64,000 bases of DNA, taken from NCBI RefSeq assembly GCF_013870525.1, contig NZ_JACBXD010000012.1, forward strand, positions 1 to 64,000. The letters run 5' to 3'. This DNA comes from Amycolatopsis pittospori (GTDB lineage Bacteria; Actinomycetota; Actinomycetes; Mycobacteriales; Pseudonocardiaceae). Below the pieces are notes generated by a model, which saw nothing but the letters and a program-made list of their open reading frames with translations, ran no database searches and was not told where the DNA came from. Both the position numbers and the translations under genes were made by a program. Shown here in pieces: positions 32,592 to 41,458 of this stretch (position 1 is the first letter of the stretch; each line of letters opens with the position of its first letter).

Positions 32592-32861
32592 GCGTTCGTC
32601 CTGTCATTCGCAGGGGACCGGCCGGTCAAGACCACAGCGGCGGAAAGACGGTCCAGCTCGACCGCATGGGACGGCACCTGCCGGATCCCACGAAGATCGA
32701 GGTTATTGAGCGTTTGACATGTCCGATATCGGCTGAATGGGGCAGGGTCCGACCTTCGTCTGGCGGCCATTGGCGGCGGGTGCCCTGCACGGAAAGTGCA
32801 CTCCGGCCCCTCCGTACCCTGTCGGTGGAACACCTCTCGACCGTCTGGAGCCCGAATCCCC

Positions 32862-33665
32862 GTGCCAGCCCTTTCGAGCCTGCGAGCCGACTGCGAAAAC
32901 TGCTTCGGCCTGTGCTGTGTCGTCCCGGCCTTCGCGGCGTCGGCCGATTTCGCGATCACCAAACCGGCGGGTCAGGCGTGCCCGAACCTGGGTGAGGACT
33001 CGCGGTGCGGCATCCACGACAAGCTCCGCAAGAAGGGCTTCACCGGCTGCACGGTCTACGACTGCTTCGGCGCCGGTCAGAAGGTCTCGCAGATCACCTT
33101 CGAGGGCGAGGACTGGCGAAAGACCCCGAAGACCGCGAAGTCGATGTTCGCGGTCTTCCCGGTGATGCGGGATCTGCAGGAACTGCTCTACTACCTCACC
33201 GAGGCGGCCGCGCTGCCGACGTCCGCGCCGATCCGCGACGACCTGGCCGAGATGGTCGACCGGACCGAGCGGATGACCCTCGACAAACCCGAAGTGCTCC
33301 GGAAACTGGACGTCCACGCACATCGGGGCGCGGTCAACGGCCTGCTGCTGCGGTCCAGCGAACTCGCCCGCGCCGAGGTGCCGGGCAAGAAGAAGGACCG
33401 GCGCGGTGCCGACCTCATCGGCGCGAAGCTCAAGGGCTCGAATCTGAAGGGTGCGCTCCTGCGCGGGGCCTACCTGATCGGCGCGGACCTGCGAGGCGCC
33501 GATCTGCGGCGAGCGGACGTCATCGGGGCCGACCTGCGCAACGCCGACATCCGGGGCGCGGACCTGCGCGACGCCCTCTTCCTCATCCAGTCGCAGCTGG
33601 ACGCGGCGAAGGGCGACGCGACGACGAAGCTCCCGGAAACGGTGTCCCGCTCCGCACACTGGTAG
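32862..33665 (+). CDS. Pentapeptide-repeat protein with N-terminal Cys cluster
   Basis: A 267-residue protein in two parts. The N-terminal part has conserved Cys (CENCFGLCC, CPNLGEDSRCG, CTVYDC) suggesting a metal site. The C-terminal part, about 180-250, is a run of A(D/N)LxG pentapeptide repeats (GADLRGADLRRADVIGADLR), which fold as a right-handed beta helix. The biochemical role is unknown; some members mimic DNA. The GTG at 32862 (protein MPALSSLRADCEN) is preferred over an in-frame ATG at 32796. Confidence 0.8.
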   Translation: MPALSSLRADCENCFGLCCVVPAFAASADFAITKPAGQACPNLGEDSRCGIHDKLRKKGFTGCTVYDCFGAGQKVSQITFEGEDWRKTPKTAKSMFAVFPVMRDLQELLYYLTEAAALPTSAPIRDDLAEMVDRTERMTLDKPEVLRKLDVHAHRGAVNGLLLRSSELARAEVPGKKKDRRGADLIGAKLKGSNLKGALLRGAYLIGADLRGADLRRADVIGADLRNADIRGADLRDALFLIQSQLDAAKGDATTKLPETVSRSAHW

Positions 33666-33670
33666 TCCGT

Positions 33671-34309
33671 CTATCCCTTGTGGACGATCTCCTGCTGCCA
33701 GCCGGCCCGCGGCTGGGTGTGCAGCCGCCAGTAGTGCTCGGCGATGTCGTCGGGGTCGAACGGCGTGCCTTTCGCGACCGGTCCGGCGACGGTCACCGTG
33801 GCGACGTGCACCCCTGATGGGCCGAATTCCGTGTCCAGCAAGGAAACCAGCGCCCGCACCCCGGCTTTGCCGAGCGAAAGGCTCGTGTAGGCCGGTACCG
33901 CGTCGGGCATCCCGCCGGTGACGATGACCGTGCCCGAACCGCGTTCGGCCATTCCCGGCGCGACATGCGCCGCGGTGGTGATCGCGCCGACGACGTTGAC
34001 CGACCACGCCGCGAGATGCCGCTCCACGGACAGCTCGCCGGGGGTGTCGGCCTGGATGATCGCGGCGTTGTAGACCACGACGTCGGGCTCGCCGTGCTCG
34101 CGCGCGGCGGTGTCGAGGGCGGCCTTGAGGGCTTTCTCGTCGGTGACGTCGGCGGTGAGCGCCAGGGCGGTCCCGATCTCGGCGGCCAGCGGGTCGAGGG
34201 TCGCCGCGCCGCGGGCGATCAGGGTGATCGGCAGCCCTTCCCGGGCGAACCGGAGTGCGACCGAGCGGCCGATGCCCGGACCCGCGCCGATGATCACTGC
34301 GCCTGCCAT
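33671..34309 (-). CDS. Atypical SDR-family protein without catalytic Tyr
   Basis: A 212-residue Rossmann protein. The dinucleotide motif GAGPGIGRSVA is at residues 8-18 and NAA at 81-83. The region that normally holds Ser and Y-x-x-x-K reads TGGMP...YTSLSLGK, so with Lys148 aligned, the Tyr position is Leu144 and the Ser position is Gly. It may be a non-catalytic sensor or use another mechanism. It is divergent from the WYL regulator gene, with a long palindrome between them. Confidence 0.82.
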   Translation of the reverse strand: MAGAVIIGAGPGIGRSVALRFAREGLPITLIARGAATLDPLAAEIGTALALTADVTDEKALKAALDTAAREHGEPDVVVYNAAIIQADTPGELSVERHLAAWSVNVVGAITTAAHVAPGMAERGSGTVIVTGGMPDAVPAYTSLSLGKAGVRALVSLLDTEFGPSGVHVATVTVAGPVAKGTPFDPDDIAEHYWRLHTQPRAGWQQEIVHKG

Positions 34310-34372
34310 GTCTGCTCCTTCGAAGTCGGTTGCGGCCGACCGTAAGCCCTGACATCGATGTGAGGGTCAAGT

Positions 34373-34436
34373 CGCGTTTCGTCCTCTGAATGCGGTCCTT
34401 GCACACGCAAGTACCGCATTCAGAGGACGAAACGCG
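34373..34436. repeat. 30-bp-arm palindrome between divergent genes
   Basis: Arms 34373-34402 and 34407-34436 are complementary at 29 of 30 positions with an ACAC loop. Unlike its relatives it lies between the 5' ends of an SDR gene (start 34309) and a WYL regulator (start 34490). A simple terminator role is therefore unlikely unless it blocks read-through toward both genes; it may be regulatory or a mobile repeat. Confidence 0.75.
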
Positions 34437-34489
34437 GGTGTGCCGAAAGTGTTCACGAGGTGAGCGGTTTGGCTGCCAGACTGGGGCTT

Positions 34490-35443
34490 ATGCGTGCCGA
34501 TCGCCTGGTGGCCACCCTCCTGCTGATGCAGGCCCGTGGCCGCGTCACGGCCTCCGAACTGGCCGAGGAGCTCGAGATCTCGGTCGCCACGGCCCGCCGC
34601 GACCTCGAAGCGCTGTCCGCGGCGGGTGTGCCGGTGTATCCACAGCCGGGACGCGGCGGAGGATGGTCGCTGGTCGGCGGCGCCCGGACCGACCTCAGCG
34701 GCCTGTCGGCGACCGAGGCCCAGGCGTTGTTCCTGCTCGCGGGCCCGGCGGCGTCGATCTCACCCGAGGTCAAATCGGCGCTGCGGAAACTGGTGCGAGC
34801 CCTTCCGGACACCTTCCGTGCCGACGCCCAGGCCGCGGCGGACGCGGTCGTCATCGATCCGTCCCGCTGGGGCGAGCGGGAGAAGGAACGGCCCGAACTG
34901 CTCACCGTGCTGCAGGCCGGCATCGTCCGCCGCCGCAAAGTCCGCTTCGGCTACGCGAAGAAGGGTGCCGAACCGGTCGAGCGGGTCGTGGATCCGTGGG
35001 GGCTCGTGGACAAGGACGACATCTGGTACCTCATCGCGGGTACCGAGAAGGGCCAGCGCACCTTCCGGGTGGACCGCATGTCCGACGCCGAGGTGAGTGA
35101 CCTGCCCGCCGCCCGGCCGGACGACTTCGAGTTGTCGCAGGCGTGGGAGCAGGTCGTCGACCAGGTCGAGCGGCGCCGCTCGGGACTCGACGCGACGGTG
35201 CTCATCGCCGAACGGCACCTCCCGATCCTGCAGGACCACTTCGGACGGCAGTCCGTGGTCGAGGAGACGCTCGACGACGGGCGCGTGCGGGTGACGGTGT
35301 CGGCGCCGGTGGCGTGGATGATCGCCCAACAGCTGGCCGGCTGGGGTTCGATGATCGAGGTGCTGGGACCGCCGTCGGTCCAGCGGGAACTCGCGCGGAT
35401 CGGCGCGGAACTGGTCGAGCGTTACGCGACCCCGGTGGGATGA
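34490..35443 (+). CDS. DeoR/HTH-WYL transcriptional regulator
   Basis: A 317-residue regulator with an N-terminal winged helix (MRADRLVATLLLMQARGRVT, then a recognition helix VATARRDLEAL) and a central WYL domain about 135-215 with ligand-binding features (KVRFGYAKKG, DIWYLIAGTEKGQRTFRVDRM). A C-terminal WCX-like domain follows. Such proteins sense nucleic acids or small ligands. The ATG at 34490 fits family N-termini; a GTG at 34460 is an alternative. It probably regulates the divergent SDR. Confidence 0.88.
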   Translation: MRADRLVATLLLMQARGRVTASELAEELEISVATARRDLEALSAAGVPVYPQPGRGGGWSLVGGARTDLSGLSATEAQALFLLAGPAASISPEVKSALRKLVRALPDTFRADAQAAADAVVIDPSRWGEREKERPELLTVLQAGIVRRRKVRFGYAKKGAEPVERVVDPWGLVDKDDIWYLIAGTEKGQRTFRVDRMSDAEVSDLPAARPDDFELSQAWEQVVDQVERRRSGLDATVLIAERHLPILQDHFGRQSVVEETLDDGRVRVTVSAPVAWMIAQQLAGWGSMIEVLGPPSVQRELARIGAELVERYATPVG

Positions 35444-35452
35444 CCCACGCGG

Positions 35453-36055
35453 TCAGGACTGGTCCAGGGCCCGTTCGATCGCGCGGCGGGCCCGGTCCGC
35501 GGCCGCCCGGTCGTGCTGGAGTTGCAGGGCCGCGTTCAGCGCCAGACCGGCGGCGACGATCTCGAACAATGCCTGGTCGACGTCGAACCCTGCGGGTAGC
35601 TCGCCGCTCTCCACCGCCGCGGTCAGATCCTCACGCAGCCGCTCCCGCCAGCGGGACCACACCTCGGCCACCGCGTCGCGGACCCGGCCGGGGCGCCCGT
35701 CGTACTCGGTGAGTGCGGCGGTCATCAGGCAGCCGCCGGGCAGCAGCGGGTTTTCCAAGTAGTTCACGGAGTTGGCGCACACCGCGCGCAGCCGCCGCAG
35801 ACCAGGCGGCTCGTTCAGCGCGGGCTCGACCACCCGGTGCCAGAAGTCCACGAACGCCTTGTCCAATGTGGAGATCTGCAGTGTCTCCTTGGTGCCGAAG
35901 TGCTTGTGCACCCCGGATTTGCTCATCTCCAGCTCTTCGGCGAGCCGGCCGATGGTGATGCCGTCGAGTCCTTCTTCGGAGGCGATCTCGGCGGCACGGT
36001 CGAGGATCCGCCCTTTGGTGGCCTGTGCTTCGGCCGCTGACCGTCGAGGTGACAT
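35453..36055 (-). CDS. TetR-family repressor
   Basis: A 200-residue regulator with an N-terminal TetR helix-turn-helix (ITIGRLAEELEMSKSGVHKHF, roughly residues 33-53) and an all-helical ligand domain with a C-terminal TetR_C-like region. It is divergent from the metallo-beta-lactamase-fold gene and an inverted-repeat operator lies between them, so autoregulation and control of that gene are likely. It converges on the WYL regulator, ten bases apart. Confidence 0.9.
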   Translation of the reverse strand: MSPRRSAAEAQATKGRILDRAAEIASEEGLDGITIGRLAEELEMSKSGVHKHFGTKETLQISTLDKAFVDFWHRVVEPALNEPPGLRRLRAVCANSVNYLENPLLPGGCLMTAALTEYDGRPGRVRDAVAEVWSRWRERLREDLTAAVESGELPAGFDVDQALFEIVAAGLALNAALQLQHDRAAADRARRAIERALDQS

Positions 36056-36065
36056 GTGACGAGGA

Positions 36066-36111
36066 TAGCGTACGCACGTTCGCTATTGATTTATCGAACG
36101 GTCGTACGCTA
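36066..36111. promoter_or_regulatory. Inverted-repeat operator for the TetR regulator
   Basis: TAGCGTACGCACGTTCG (36066-36082) and CGAACGGTCGTACGCTA (36095-36111) are inverted copies matching at 15 of 17 positions. The pair begins 11 bases upstream of the TetR start and about 40 bases upstream of the divergent gene, the classic position for a shared TetR operator. Confidence 0.7.
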
Positions 36112-36147
36112 ACTTTCGCGGCAGTCACGAGGACGAAGGAGTGCGAG

Positions 36148-36957
36148 ATGCGGGTGCGACGACTGGGCTGGGCCGGACTGGAGATCGAGGCGCTCGGCGA
36201 GCGACTGGTGATCGACTACGTACGAGACCTCTCGCCACTGTTCACGGGTTGGAAGCCCGGCGAGAGCCTGGCGGTGCCGGGCGAGAAGGTCGCCGTCGCC
36301 CTGGTCACCCACCTCCACCGGGACCACGCCGACGCGTCCGCGCTCGCGGACGTGCTGATGCCGGGGGCACCGGTGCTGCGGCCCGCACCCGGCCACGGCG
36401 ATGACGTGGACAACGTGACGACCCTGCCGGCCGAGCGCGAACTGATCGAGTATCGGCTGGCCGTCGAAGTCGTGGACACGTGGTCGACCCGCGAGGTCGG
36501 ACCGTTCCGCATCACCGCGGTCCCCGCCGTCGACGGGCTGGGCGACCCGCAGCTGAACTGGGTGGTGCAGGCCGACGGGCAGCGGGTCTTCCACGGCGGC
36601 GACACGATGTTCCACGGCTATTGGTGGCTCGTCGCGCGCCGATTCAGTCCGTTCGACGCGGTGTTCCTGCCCGCCAATGGCGCGGTGGTCGACGCGCCGC
36701 ATCTGCGGCCGCCGAGTCCGTTGCCCGCCGCGATGGACCCGAGGCAGGCGGCCGCGGCCGCGGAGATCCTCGACGCCCGGTACGCGGTGCCGATGCACTA
36801 CGAGGCGGAGCAGCCGGACAAGATCGCGGGCTACGTCGAGGTCGTCGACCCGGAGAACGAGTTCCGTGCGCACGCTGGACGGCGCGCGCAAGTCCTGCCC
36901 GTCGGGGAATGGCTCGACCTGACCGAATCCGAGCTTTACGCCACCCCGGTCCGGTAG
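36148..36957 (+). CDS. Metallo-beta-lactamase-fold hydrolase (UlaG-like)
   Basis: A 269-residue protein with an MBL fold. The zinc motif is HLHRDHAD (about residues 54-61), with a later GGDTMFHG and PMHYE completing the site. Family members hydrolyse phosphoesters, lactones or similar substrates. ATG 36148 has AAGGAG six bases upstream; the longer frame from 36025 would cover the operator and is rejected. The last 22 bases overlap the convergent AraC gene. Confidence 0.86.
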   Translation: MRVRRLGWAGLEIEALGERLVIDYVRDLSPLFTGWKPGESLAVPGEKVAVALVTHLHRDHADASALADVLMPGAPVLRPAPGHGDDVDNVTTLPAERELIEYRLAVEVVDTWSTREVGPFRITAVPAVDGLGDPQLNWVVQADGQRVFHGGDTMFHGYWWLVARRFSPFDAVFLPANGAVVDAPHLRPPSPLPAAMDPRQAAAAAEILDARYAVPMHYEAEQPDKIAGYVEVVDPENEFRAHAGRRAQVLPVGEWLDLTESELYATPVR

Positions 36958-37874
36958 CCCTGCGGGCTCACCCCGTGCTCGCGTTTGAACGCGGTGCTCA
37001 GCGCGAACGAACTGCCGTAGCCGACCTGCCGTGCGACCGCGCCGATCGTGACGTCCGGTTGCTGGCGCAGCAGATCCGCGGCGAGCGCGATACGCCAGCT
37101 CGCGAGGTAGGCCATCGGCGGCTCGCCCACCGCCGAGGTGAACCGCCGCGCGAAGGCGGCCCGGGAGACGCCGGTGTCGGCCGCGAGACTCGCCACCGTC
37201 CACGGTTCGGAAGGCCTGTGCTGCAACAGTTTCAGCGCGCGCCCGACGACGGGGTCGCTATGCGCGCGGTACCAGGCGGGTGCCGCGGCGTCGGGCCTGT
37301 CGAACCACGTGCGCAGCGCGGCGACCAGGAGCAGGTCCAGTAGCCGGTCCAGGACGGCTTCCTGCCCGGGTGAGTCCTTGACGATCTCGCCGGCGAGCAG
37401 CGGAACGAGCGGGTTCTCCCAGTCCTCGTCCCGCACGACCAGCAGTGACGGCAGCGCGTTGAGGAGCCGTTTGCTGATCTCGCCTTCCAGCGGGTAGGTG
37501 CCGGTGAGCAGTACGACGGGACCGTCCGGGTCGTCGCCCCAGGTGCGGACGCCGAGGTCGGACAGCTCGGTGAGGTGTTGCCCGTCCGGTGTCAGGCATT
37601 CCTGTCCGGGAAGGATCATCGCCTGCGGCGGCGTGGCCGGGTCGTCGGCGACGAGATACGGGTCCGGTCCGCGCGCGATGGCGATGTCGCCGGTGCCGAG
37701 GTGGACGGCGTCACCGTGATCGGGCACGACCCAGGACTCGCCGCGCACCTGCGCCATCACCGTCAGCGGCGCCTCGTCCTCGATGCGCAGGGACCACGGC
37801 GGGGTCATGACCGATTTCAGCAGGAACGCTCCGCGGGCGCGGGGTCCGTCGAGCAGTCCGGCAAGGGGATCCAT
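36936..37874 (-). CDS. AraC-family regulator with N-terminal cupin domain
   Basis: A 312-residue regulator. The N-terminal part (about 1-175) is the cupin_6 domain seen in a large actinobacterial AraC group (PWSLRIEDEAPLTVMAQVRG). The C-terminal double helix-turn-helix is about 210-310, ending FALSTAFKREHGVSPQGYR. It is divergent from the NmrA-like gene and likely controls it and the DUF1772 gene; this trio is a common arrangement. Confidence 0.9.
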   Translation of the reverse strand: MDPLAGLLDGPRARGAFLLKSVMTPPWSLRIEDEAPLTVMAQVRGESWVVPDHGDAVHLGTGDIAIARGPDPYLVADDPATPPQAMILPGQECLTPDGQHLTELSDLGVRTWGDDPDGPVVLLTGTYPLEGEISKRLLNALPSLLVVRDEDWENPLVPLLAGEIVKDSPGQEAVLDRLLDLLLVAALRTWFDRPDAAAPAWYRAHSDPVVGRALKLLQHRPSEPWTVASLAADTGVSRAAFARRFTSAVGEPPMAYLASWRIALAADLLRQQPDVTIGAVARQVGYGSSFALSTAFKREHGVSPQGYRTGVA

Positions 37875-37900
37875 ACCGTCGAGTGTAGACGATGAAACAT

Positions 37901-37926
37901 GGAACAGAGCCTTTCAACTATGTTCC
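37901..37926. promoter_or_regulatory. Short inverted repeat between AraC and NmrA-like genes
   Basis: GGAACA (37901-37906) and TGTTCC (37921-37926) are inverted with a 14-base spacer, in the 81-base space between the AraC and NmrA-like starts. It may be the AraC binding site. The arms are short, so this is tentative. Confidence 0.4.
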
Positions 37927-37955
37927 GTCTCATTCCGAGGCGCTTGACTAAGGCC

Positions 37956-38783
37956 ATGACGAACACGAAGAACAACGAGACGGTGCTGGTTCTGGGCGCG
38001 ACGGGCAAGACCGGTCGCAGGGTGGCGCAGCGGCTGACCGACCAGGGGATCGAGGTCCGGAAGGCCTCGCGGCCCGGCTTCGACTGGGACGACCGGTCGA
38101 CCTGGACGGCCGCGGTCACCGGGATCAGCTCGGCGTACCTGACCTACTACCCCGACCTCGCCTTCCCCGGAGCGGCCGAAGCGATCCGGGACTTCTCGAA
38201 GCTCGCCGTGGAGCACGGGGTACGGCGACTGGTCCTGCTTTCCGGTCGCGGCGAGGAGGAGGCCGTGGTCAGCGAGCAGGGTGTGCGGGACTCCGGTGCC
38301 GAGTGGACGGTCGTGCGGGCCAGCTGGTTCGCACAGAACTTCAGCGAGCACTTCCTGCTGGAACCGGTCCTCGCCGGTGAGATCGTGCTTCCCGCGGGGC
38401 AGGTGACCGAGCCGTTCATCGACGTCGAGGACATCGTCGACGTCGTCGTGACGGCACTGACCACCGACGGCCACGGCGGCCGGGTCTACGAGCTGACCGG
38501 ACCGCGGTTGCTGAGTTTCACCGACGTGGCCGCGGAAATCAGTAAGGCTTCGGGGCGGGATGTCCAGTATGTTCCGGTTTCCGCGGCGGAGTTCGCGGCG
38601 GGCGCGGCCGAACAGGGCGTGCCCGAGGAGGAGATCGAGGGCCTGACCGACCTGTTCACCCGCATCCTCGACGGCCGGAACGAATCGCTGACCGGTGACG
38701 TCGAGAAGGTGCTGGGCAGGCCCGCGAGGGACTTCTCCGAGTACGCCACGAAGGCCGCGGCGTCCGGGGTCTGGAATCGATGA
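37956..38783 (+). CDS. NmrA-like NAD(P)-binding oxidoreductase
   Basis: A 275-residue Rossmann protein of the atypical SDR/NmrA group. The cofactor loop is VLGATGKTGRRVAQRL at residues 12-27. Family members are quinone/flavin-type reductases or redox sensors. ATG 37956 is chosen because earlier frame-open codons run into the AraC promoter region. It is followed, with ATGA at the stop, by the DUF1772 gene. Confidence 0.88.
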   Translation: MTNTKNNETVLVLGATGKTGRRVAQRLTDQGIEVRKASRPGFDWDDRSTWTAAVTGISSAYLTYYPDLAFPGAAEAIRDFSKLAVEHGVRRLVLLSGRGEEEAVVSEQGVRDSGAEWTVVRASWFAQNFSEHFLLEPVLAGEIVLPAGQVTEPFIDVEDIVDVVVTALTTDGHGGRVYELTGPRLLSFTDVAAEISKASGRDVQYVPVSAAEFAAGAAEQGVPEEEIEGLTDLFTRILDGRNESLTGDVEKVLGRPARDFSEYATKAAASGVWNR

Positions 38784-38815
38784 AACGAACGGGAATCGGA
38801 AGGGAGGCGACAGGG

Positions 38816-39307
38816 ATGTCGACGCTGAGCGAGATCGTCCTGATCGCGGCCGTCATCGCGGCGGGGTTGATCGCGGGGCTGTTCTACGCCTACACCTGCT
38901 CGGTCATGCCGGGGCTGGCACGGGCCGACGCCCGGACCTATGTGACCGGGATGCGGGAGATCAACGTCGCGATCCTCAATGGCTGGTTCGCGTTGAGCTT
39001 CGGCGGCGCGCCGCTGCTGGCCGCGGTGGCGGCGGCACTGCACTTCCGGTCGGAGCTGCGGTCCGCGCTGCCGTGGATCATCGCGGGATTCGTCCTGCTG
39101 CTGGTGATGCTGATCGTGACGATGGCGGTGAACGTGCCGCTGAACAACGCGCTCGAAGCCGGATTCGACGGCGACAACACCGACTTCGAGGCCTTGCGGG
39201 CGAAGTTCGAGGGTGTCTGGGAGCGCTGGAACCTGGTGCGGACACTGGCGGGGATCGGTGGCTTCGGCGCTCTGGTGGGCGGGCTGATCGCGCACGTCCG
39301 CGCCTGA
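38816..39307 (+). CDS. DUF1772 (anthrone-oxygenase-like) membrane protein
   Basis: A 163-residue protein with four hydrophobic segments (IVLIAAVIAAGLIAGLFYAY, WFALSFGGAPLLAAVAAAL, LPWIIAGFVLLLVMLIV and a C-terminal one). A conserved N-x-P-L-N (NVPLNN) after the third segment is typical of DUF1772, which includes anthrone oxygenases. Co-transcribed with the NmrA-like gene. ATG 38816 has GGGAGG upstream; an ATG at 38780 overlapping the upstream stop is possible. Confidence 0.82.
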   Translation: MSTLSEIVLIAAVIAAGLIAGLFYAYTCSVMPGLARADARTYVTGMREINVAILNGWFALSFGGAPLLAAVAAALHFRSELRSALPWIIAGFVLLLVMLIVTMAVNVPLNNALEAGFDGDNTDFEALRAKFEGVWERWNLVRTLAGIGGFGALVGGLIAHVRA

Positions 39308-39316
39308 TCCCGCGAG

Positions 39317-39370
39317 TGTCATGAAAGGGTCTTTCAGGACGAGAACGTCTTGAGAGACCCTTTCATGACA
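39317..39370. terminator. 25-bp-arm palindrome between convergent genes
   Basis: Arms 39317-39341 and 39346-39370 pair with two mismatches (both allowing G-U in one RNA) around an AGAA loop. It lies nine bases after the DUF1772 stop and eleven bases from the stop of the convergent hydrolase, consistent with a bidirectional terminator. Confidence 0.75.
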
Positions 39371-39381
39371 TCCCGGGAGCC

Positions 39382-40155
39382 TCAGACGCCGAAGGCCTCG
39401 CGAAGCCGCGTGACGAAAGCTTCGGCGTCGGAGGCGAAACCGCCGTGGTCGCCCGGGAAGTAGGTCAGTTTCACTCCGAGCTTCCCGGCGGCGAGGACGG
39501 CGGCCTCATGCGCGGGCTGCCCGGCCGAGGTCTCGCCGACGCCGACGACGATCCGGGTCCCGGACGCCCGCAGGCTCTCGTAGTCCGGTGTGAAGTCCCC
39601 GATCGCCTTCATCAGGTGGACGATGAAGAACTCGAAGTTGCTGGTCGCCTCGGGAGGAAAACCGCCTTCGGGCGCCTCGAAGCCGGCGTCGGCCATGAAC
39701 TTCCCGATCGCCGCCTCGATGCCGTGTTCGCGGTGGAGGTGCAGTAGTTCGTCCGGGTCGACGTCGGGCTGTTCGGGCAGCAGCGTCGTCAACGGCGGTT
39801 CGTGCGCGACGAGCGTCCGCACCCGGCCGGGATGGCGGGCGACGAGGTCGAAGGCCTGCATGCAGCCGCCGCTGGAGGCGAAGATCAGCGCGGGTTCGGT
39901 GCCCACGCTGTCGAGCAGGCGCAGCGCGTCGCCGGCGTGGACCTCGATCCGTTGCTCTTCGCCCGCGTCGTCGAGGGGGCTGCGGGAGATACCGCGTGGG
40001 TCGTAGGTGACCACGGTGTAGTGCTCCGCGAGCGGCCCCGCGATCTGGGCGAACATGCCGGAATCGGCCGCACCGCCGGGAACGCACAGCAGGACGGGAC
40101 CGCTGCCGGTGACGGTGTGGTGCAACCGGGCGCCGGGGACGACGAGGGTGGCCAT
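39382..40155 (-). CDS. Alpha/beta hydrolase
   Basis: A 257-residue hydrolase. The oxyanion region is VPGGAADSGMF, the nucleophile elbow is FASSGGCMQA (Ser near residue 97) and the C-terminal His lies in PGDHGGFA. The start at 40155 has AAAGGGG upstream; the upstream open frame to 40863 is an antisense-frame artefact in the sigma-factor gene. It follows the sigma factor by 70 bases and may be one of its targets or partners. Confidence 0.88.
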   Translation of the reverse strand: MATLVVPGARLHHTVTGSGPVLLCVPGGAADSGMFAQIAGPLAEHYTVVTYDPRGISRSPLDDAGEEQRIEVHAGDALRLLDSVGTEPALIFASSGGCMQAFDLVARHPGRVRTLVAHEPPLTTLLPEQPDVDPDELLHLHREHGIEAAIGKFMADAGFEAPEGGFPPEATSNFEFFIVHLMKAIGDFTPDYESLRASGTRIVVGVGETSAGQPAHEAAVLAAGKLGVKLTYFPGDHGGFASDAEAFVTRLREAFGV

Positions 40156-40225
40156 GATGACCCCTTTCTTCGCGGACTTGTCGCCCACCCGACGAACGGC
40201 GTCTTCAGGGACAGACATCCCGTTC

Positions 40226-41458
40226 TCAGGAGATTTCGGCGAGCTTTCCCGACAGGTAGGCGCGCTCGGCGTCGGTGCCGGTGAGCGTGAGCGCCTCGCG
40301 GTAGGCCTCGGCCGCCTCGCTGAACCGGTCGAGGCGTCGCAGCAGGTCGGCGCGGGTCGCGGGCAGCAGGTGGTAACCGGGAAGACTGCCGTCCGCGGTG
40401 AGCTTGTCGACCAGTTCGAGTCCGGCTTCGGGGCCCTCGGACATCGCGACGGCGACAGCGCGGTTGAGCTCGACGACCGGTGAGGGCACGAAGCGCAGCA
40501 GTTCCCCGTAGAGGGCCGCGATCTGTGCCCAGTCGGTGTCGGAGGCGTGCGCCGCCGTCGCGTGACAGGCGGCGATGGCGGCCTGGATCTGATACTGCCC
40601 CGGGACACCTTGGCGGAGCGCGGTTTCCAGCAGTTCGGTGCCTTGGGCGATCTCGGTGGCGTTCCAGCCGCCGCGGTCCTGGGCTTCGAGCGAGACAAGC
40701 GTGCCGTCGCCGTCGACCCGGGTCGCGCGGCGGGCATCGTGCAGGAGCAGCAGCGCCAGCAGCCCGAGGACCTCCGGCTCGCCGGGCATGAGTTCGGCGA
40801 GGACGCGGGTGAGGCGGATGGCCTCGGCGGACAGGTCCGGGCGCAACAGGTCGGTGCCGGCACTGGCCGAGTAGCCCTCGTTGAACAGCAGGTACAGCAT
40901 GCCGAGCACGGCGGCCGTGCGTTCGGGCAGCAGATCGGCGGGCGGGACGCGGTACGGGATGCCCGCGGTGCGGATCTTCCGTTTCACCCGGACCAGGCGT
41001 TGCGACATGGTCGCTTCGGACACCAGGAACGCGCGGGCGATCTCGGCGGTGGTGAGCCCGGCCAGCGTCCGCAGCGCGAGCGCGACCTGGCCTTCCATCG
41101 GCAGGGCGGGGTGGCAGCAGGTGAAGATCAGCCGGAGCCTGTCGTCGTGGACACCGCTCTCGTCCCATTCCGGTTCCGCGGCCGCGGTGAGTTCCGCGGC
41201 CTCCCGCAGTTTCTCCGCGCCGACGGCCTCCCGCCGGATGCGGTCGGTGGCACGGTTGCGGGCGGTGGTGGTGAGCCAGGCGCCGGGTTTCGCGGGGATG
41301 CCGTCGCGCGGCCAGGTGCGCAGCGCGAGGGCGAACGCCTCCTGGAGGCATTCCTCGGCCAGGTCCCAGTCGCCGGTGACCCGGATCAGGGTCGCGATCA
41401 CCTGTCCCGACTCCTCACGGAAGGCCCGGGTGATCGCGGCGTCGAGGTCGGTGGTCAC
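40226..41458 (-). CDS. ECF sigma factor with C-terminal TPR-like extension (ECF42-like)
   Basis: A 410-residue sigma factor. Region 2 (about 5-75) includes the DLAEECLQEAFALAL motif and region 4 (about 120-170) has LTTAEIARAFLVSEATMSQRL. The long C-terminal part (from about 180, including LNRAVAVAMSEGPEAGLELV) is the TPR-containing domain typical of ECF42. This group has no anti-sigma factor and is normally controlled by its own extension. Family members usually neighbour DGPF/YCII genes, none of which is seen here. GTG 41458 overlaps the glycosyltransferase stop (GTGA). Confidence 0.9.
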   Translation of the reverse strand: MTTDLDAAITRAFREESGQVIATLIRVTGDWDLAEECLQEAFALALRTWPRDGIPAKPGAWLTTTARNRATDRIRREAVGAEKLREAAELTAAAEPEWDESGVHDDRLRLIFTCCHPALPMEGQVALALRTLAGLTTAEIARAFLVSEATMSQRLVRVKRKIRTAGIPYRVPPADLLPERTAAVLGMLYLLFNEGYSASAGTDLLRPDLSAEAIRLTRVLAELMPGEPEVLGLLALLLLHDARRATRVDGDGTLVSLEAQDRGGWNATEIAQGTELLETALRQGVPGQYQIQAAIAACHATAAHASDTDWAQIAALYGELLRFVPSPVVELNRAVAVAMSEGPEAGLELVDKLTADGSLPGYHLLPATRADLLRRLDRFSEAAEAYREALTLTGTDAERAYLSGKLAEIS

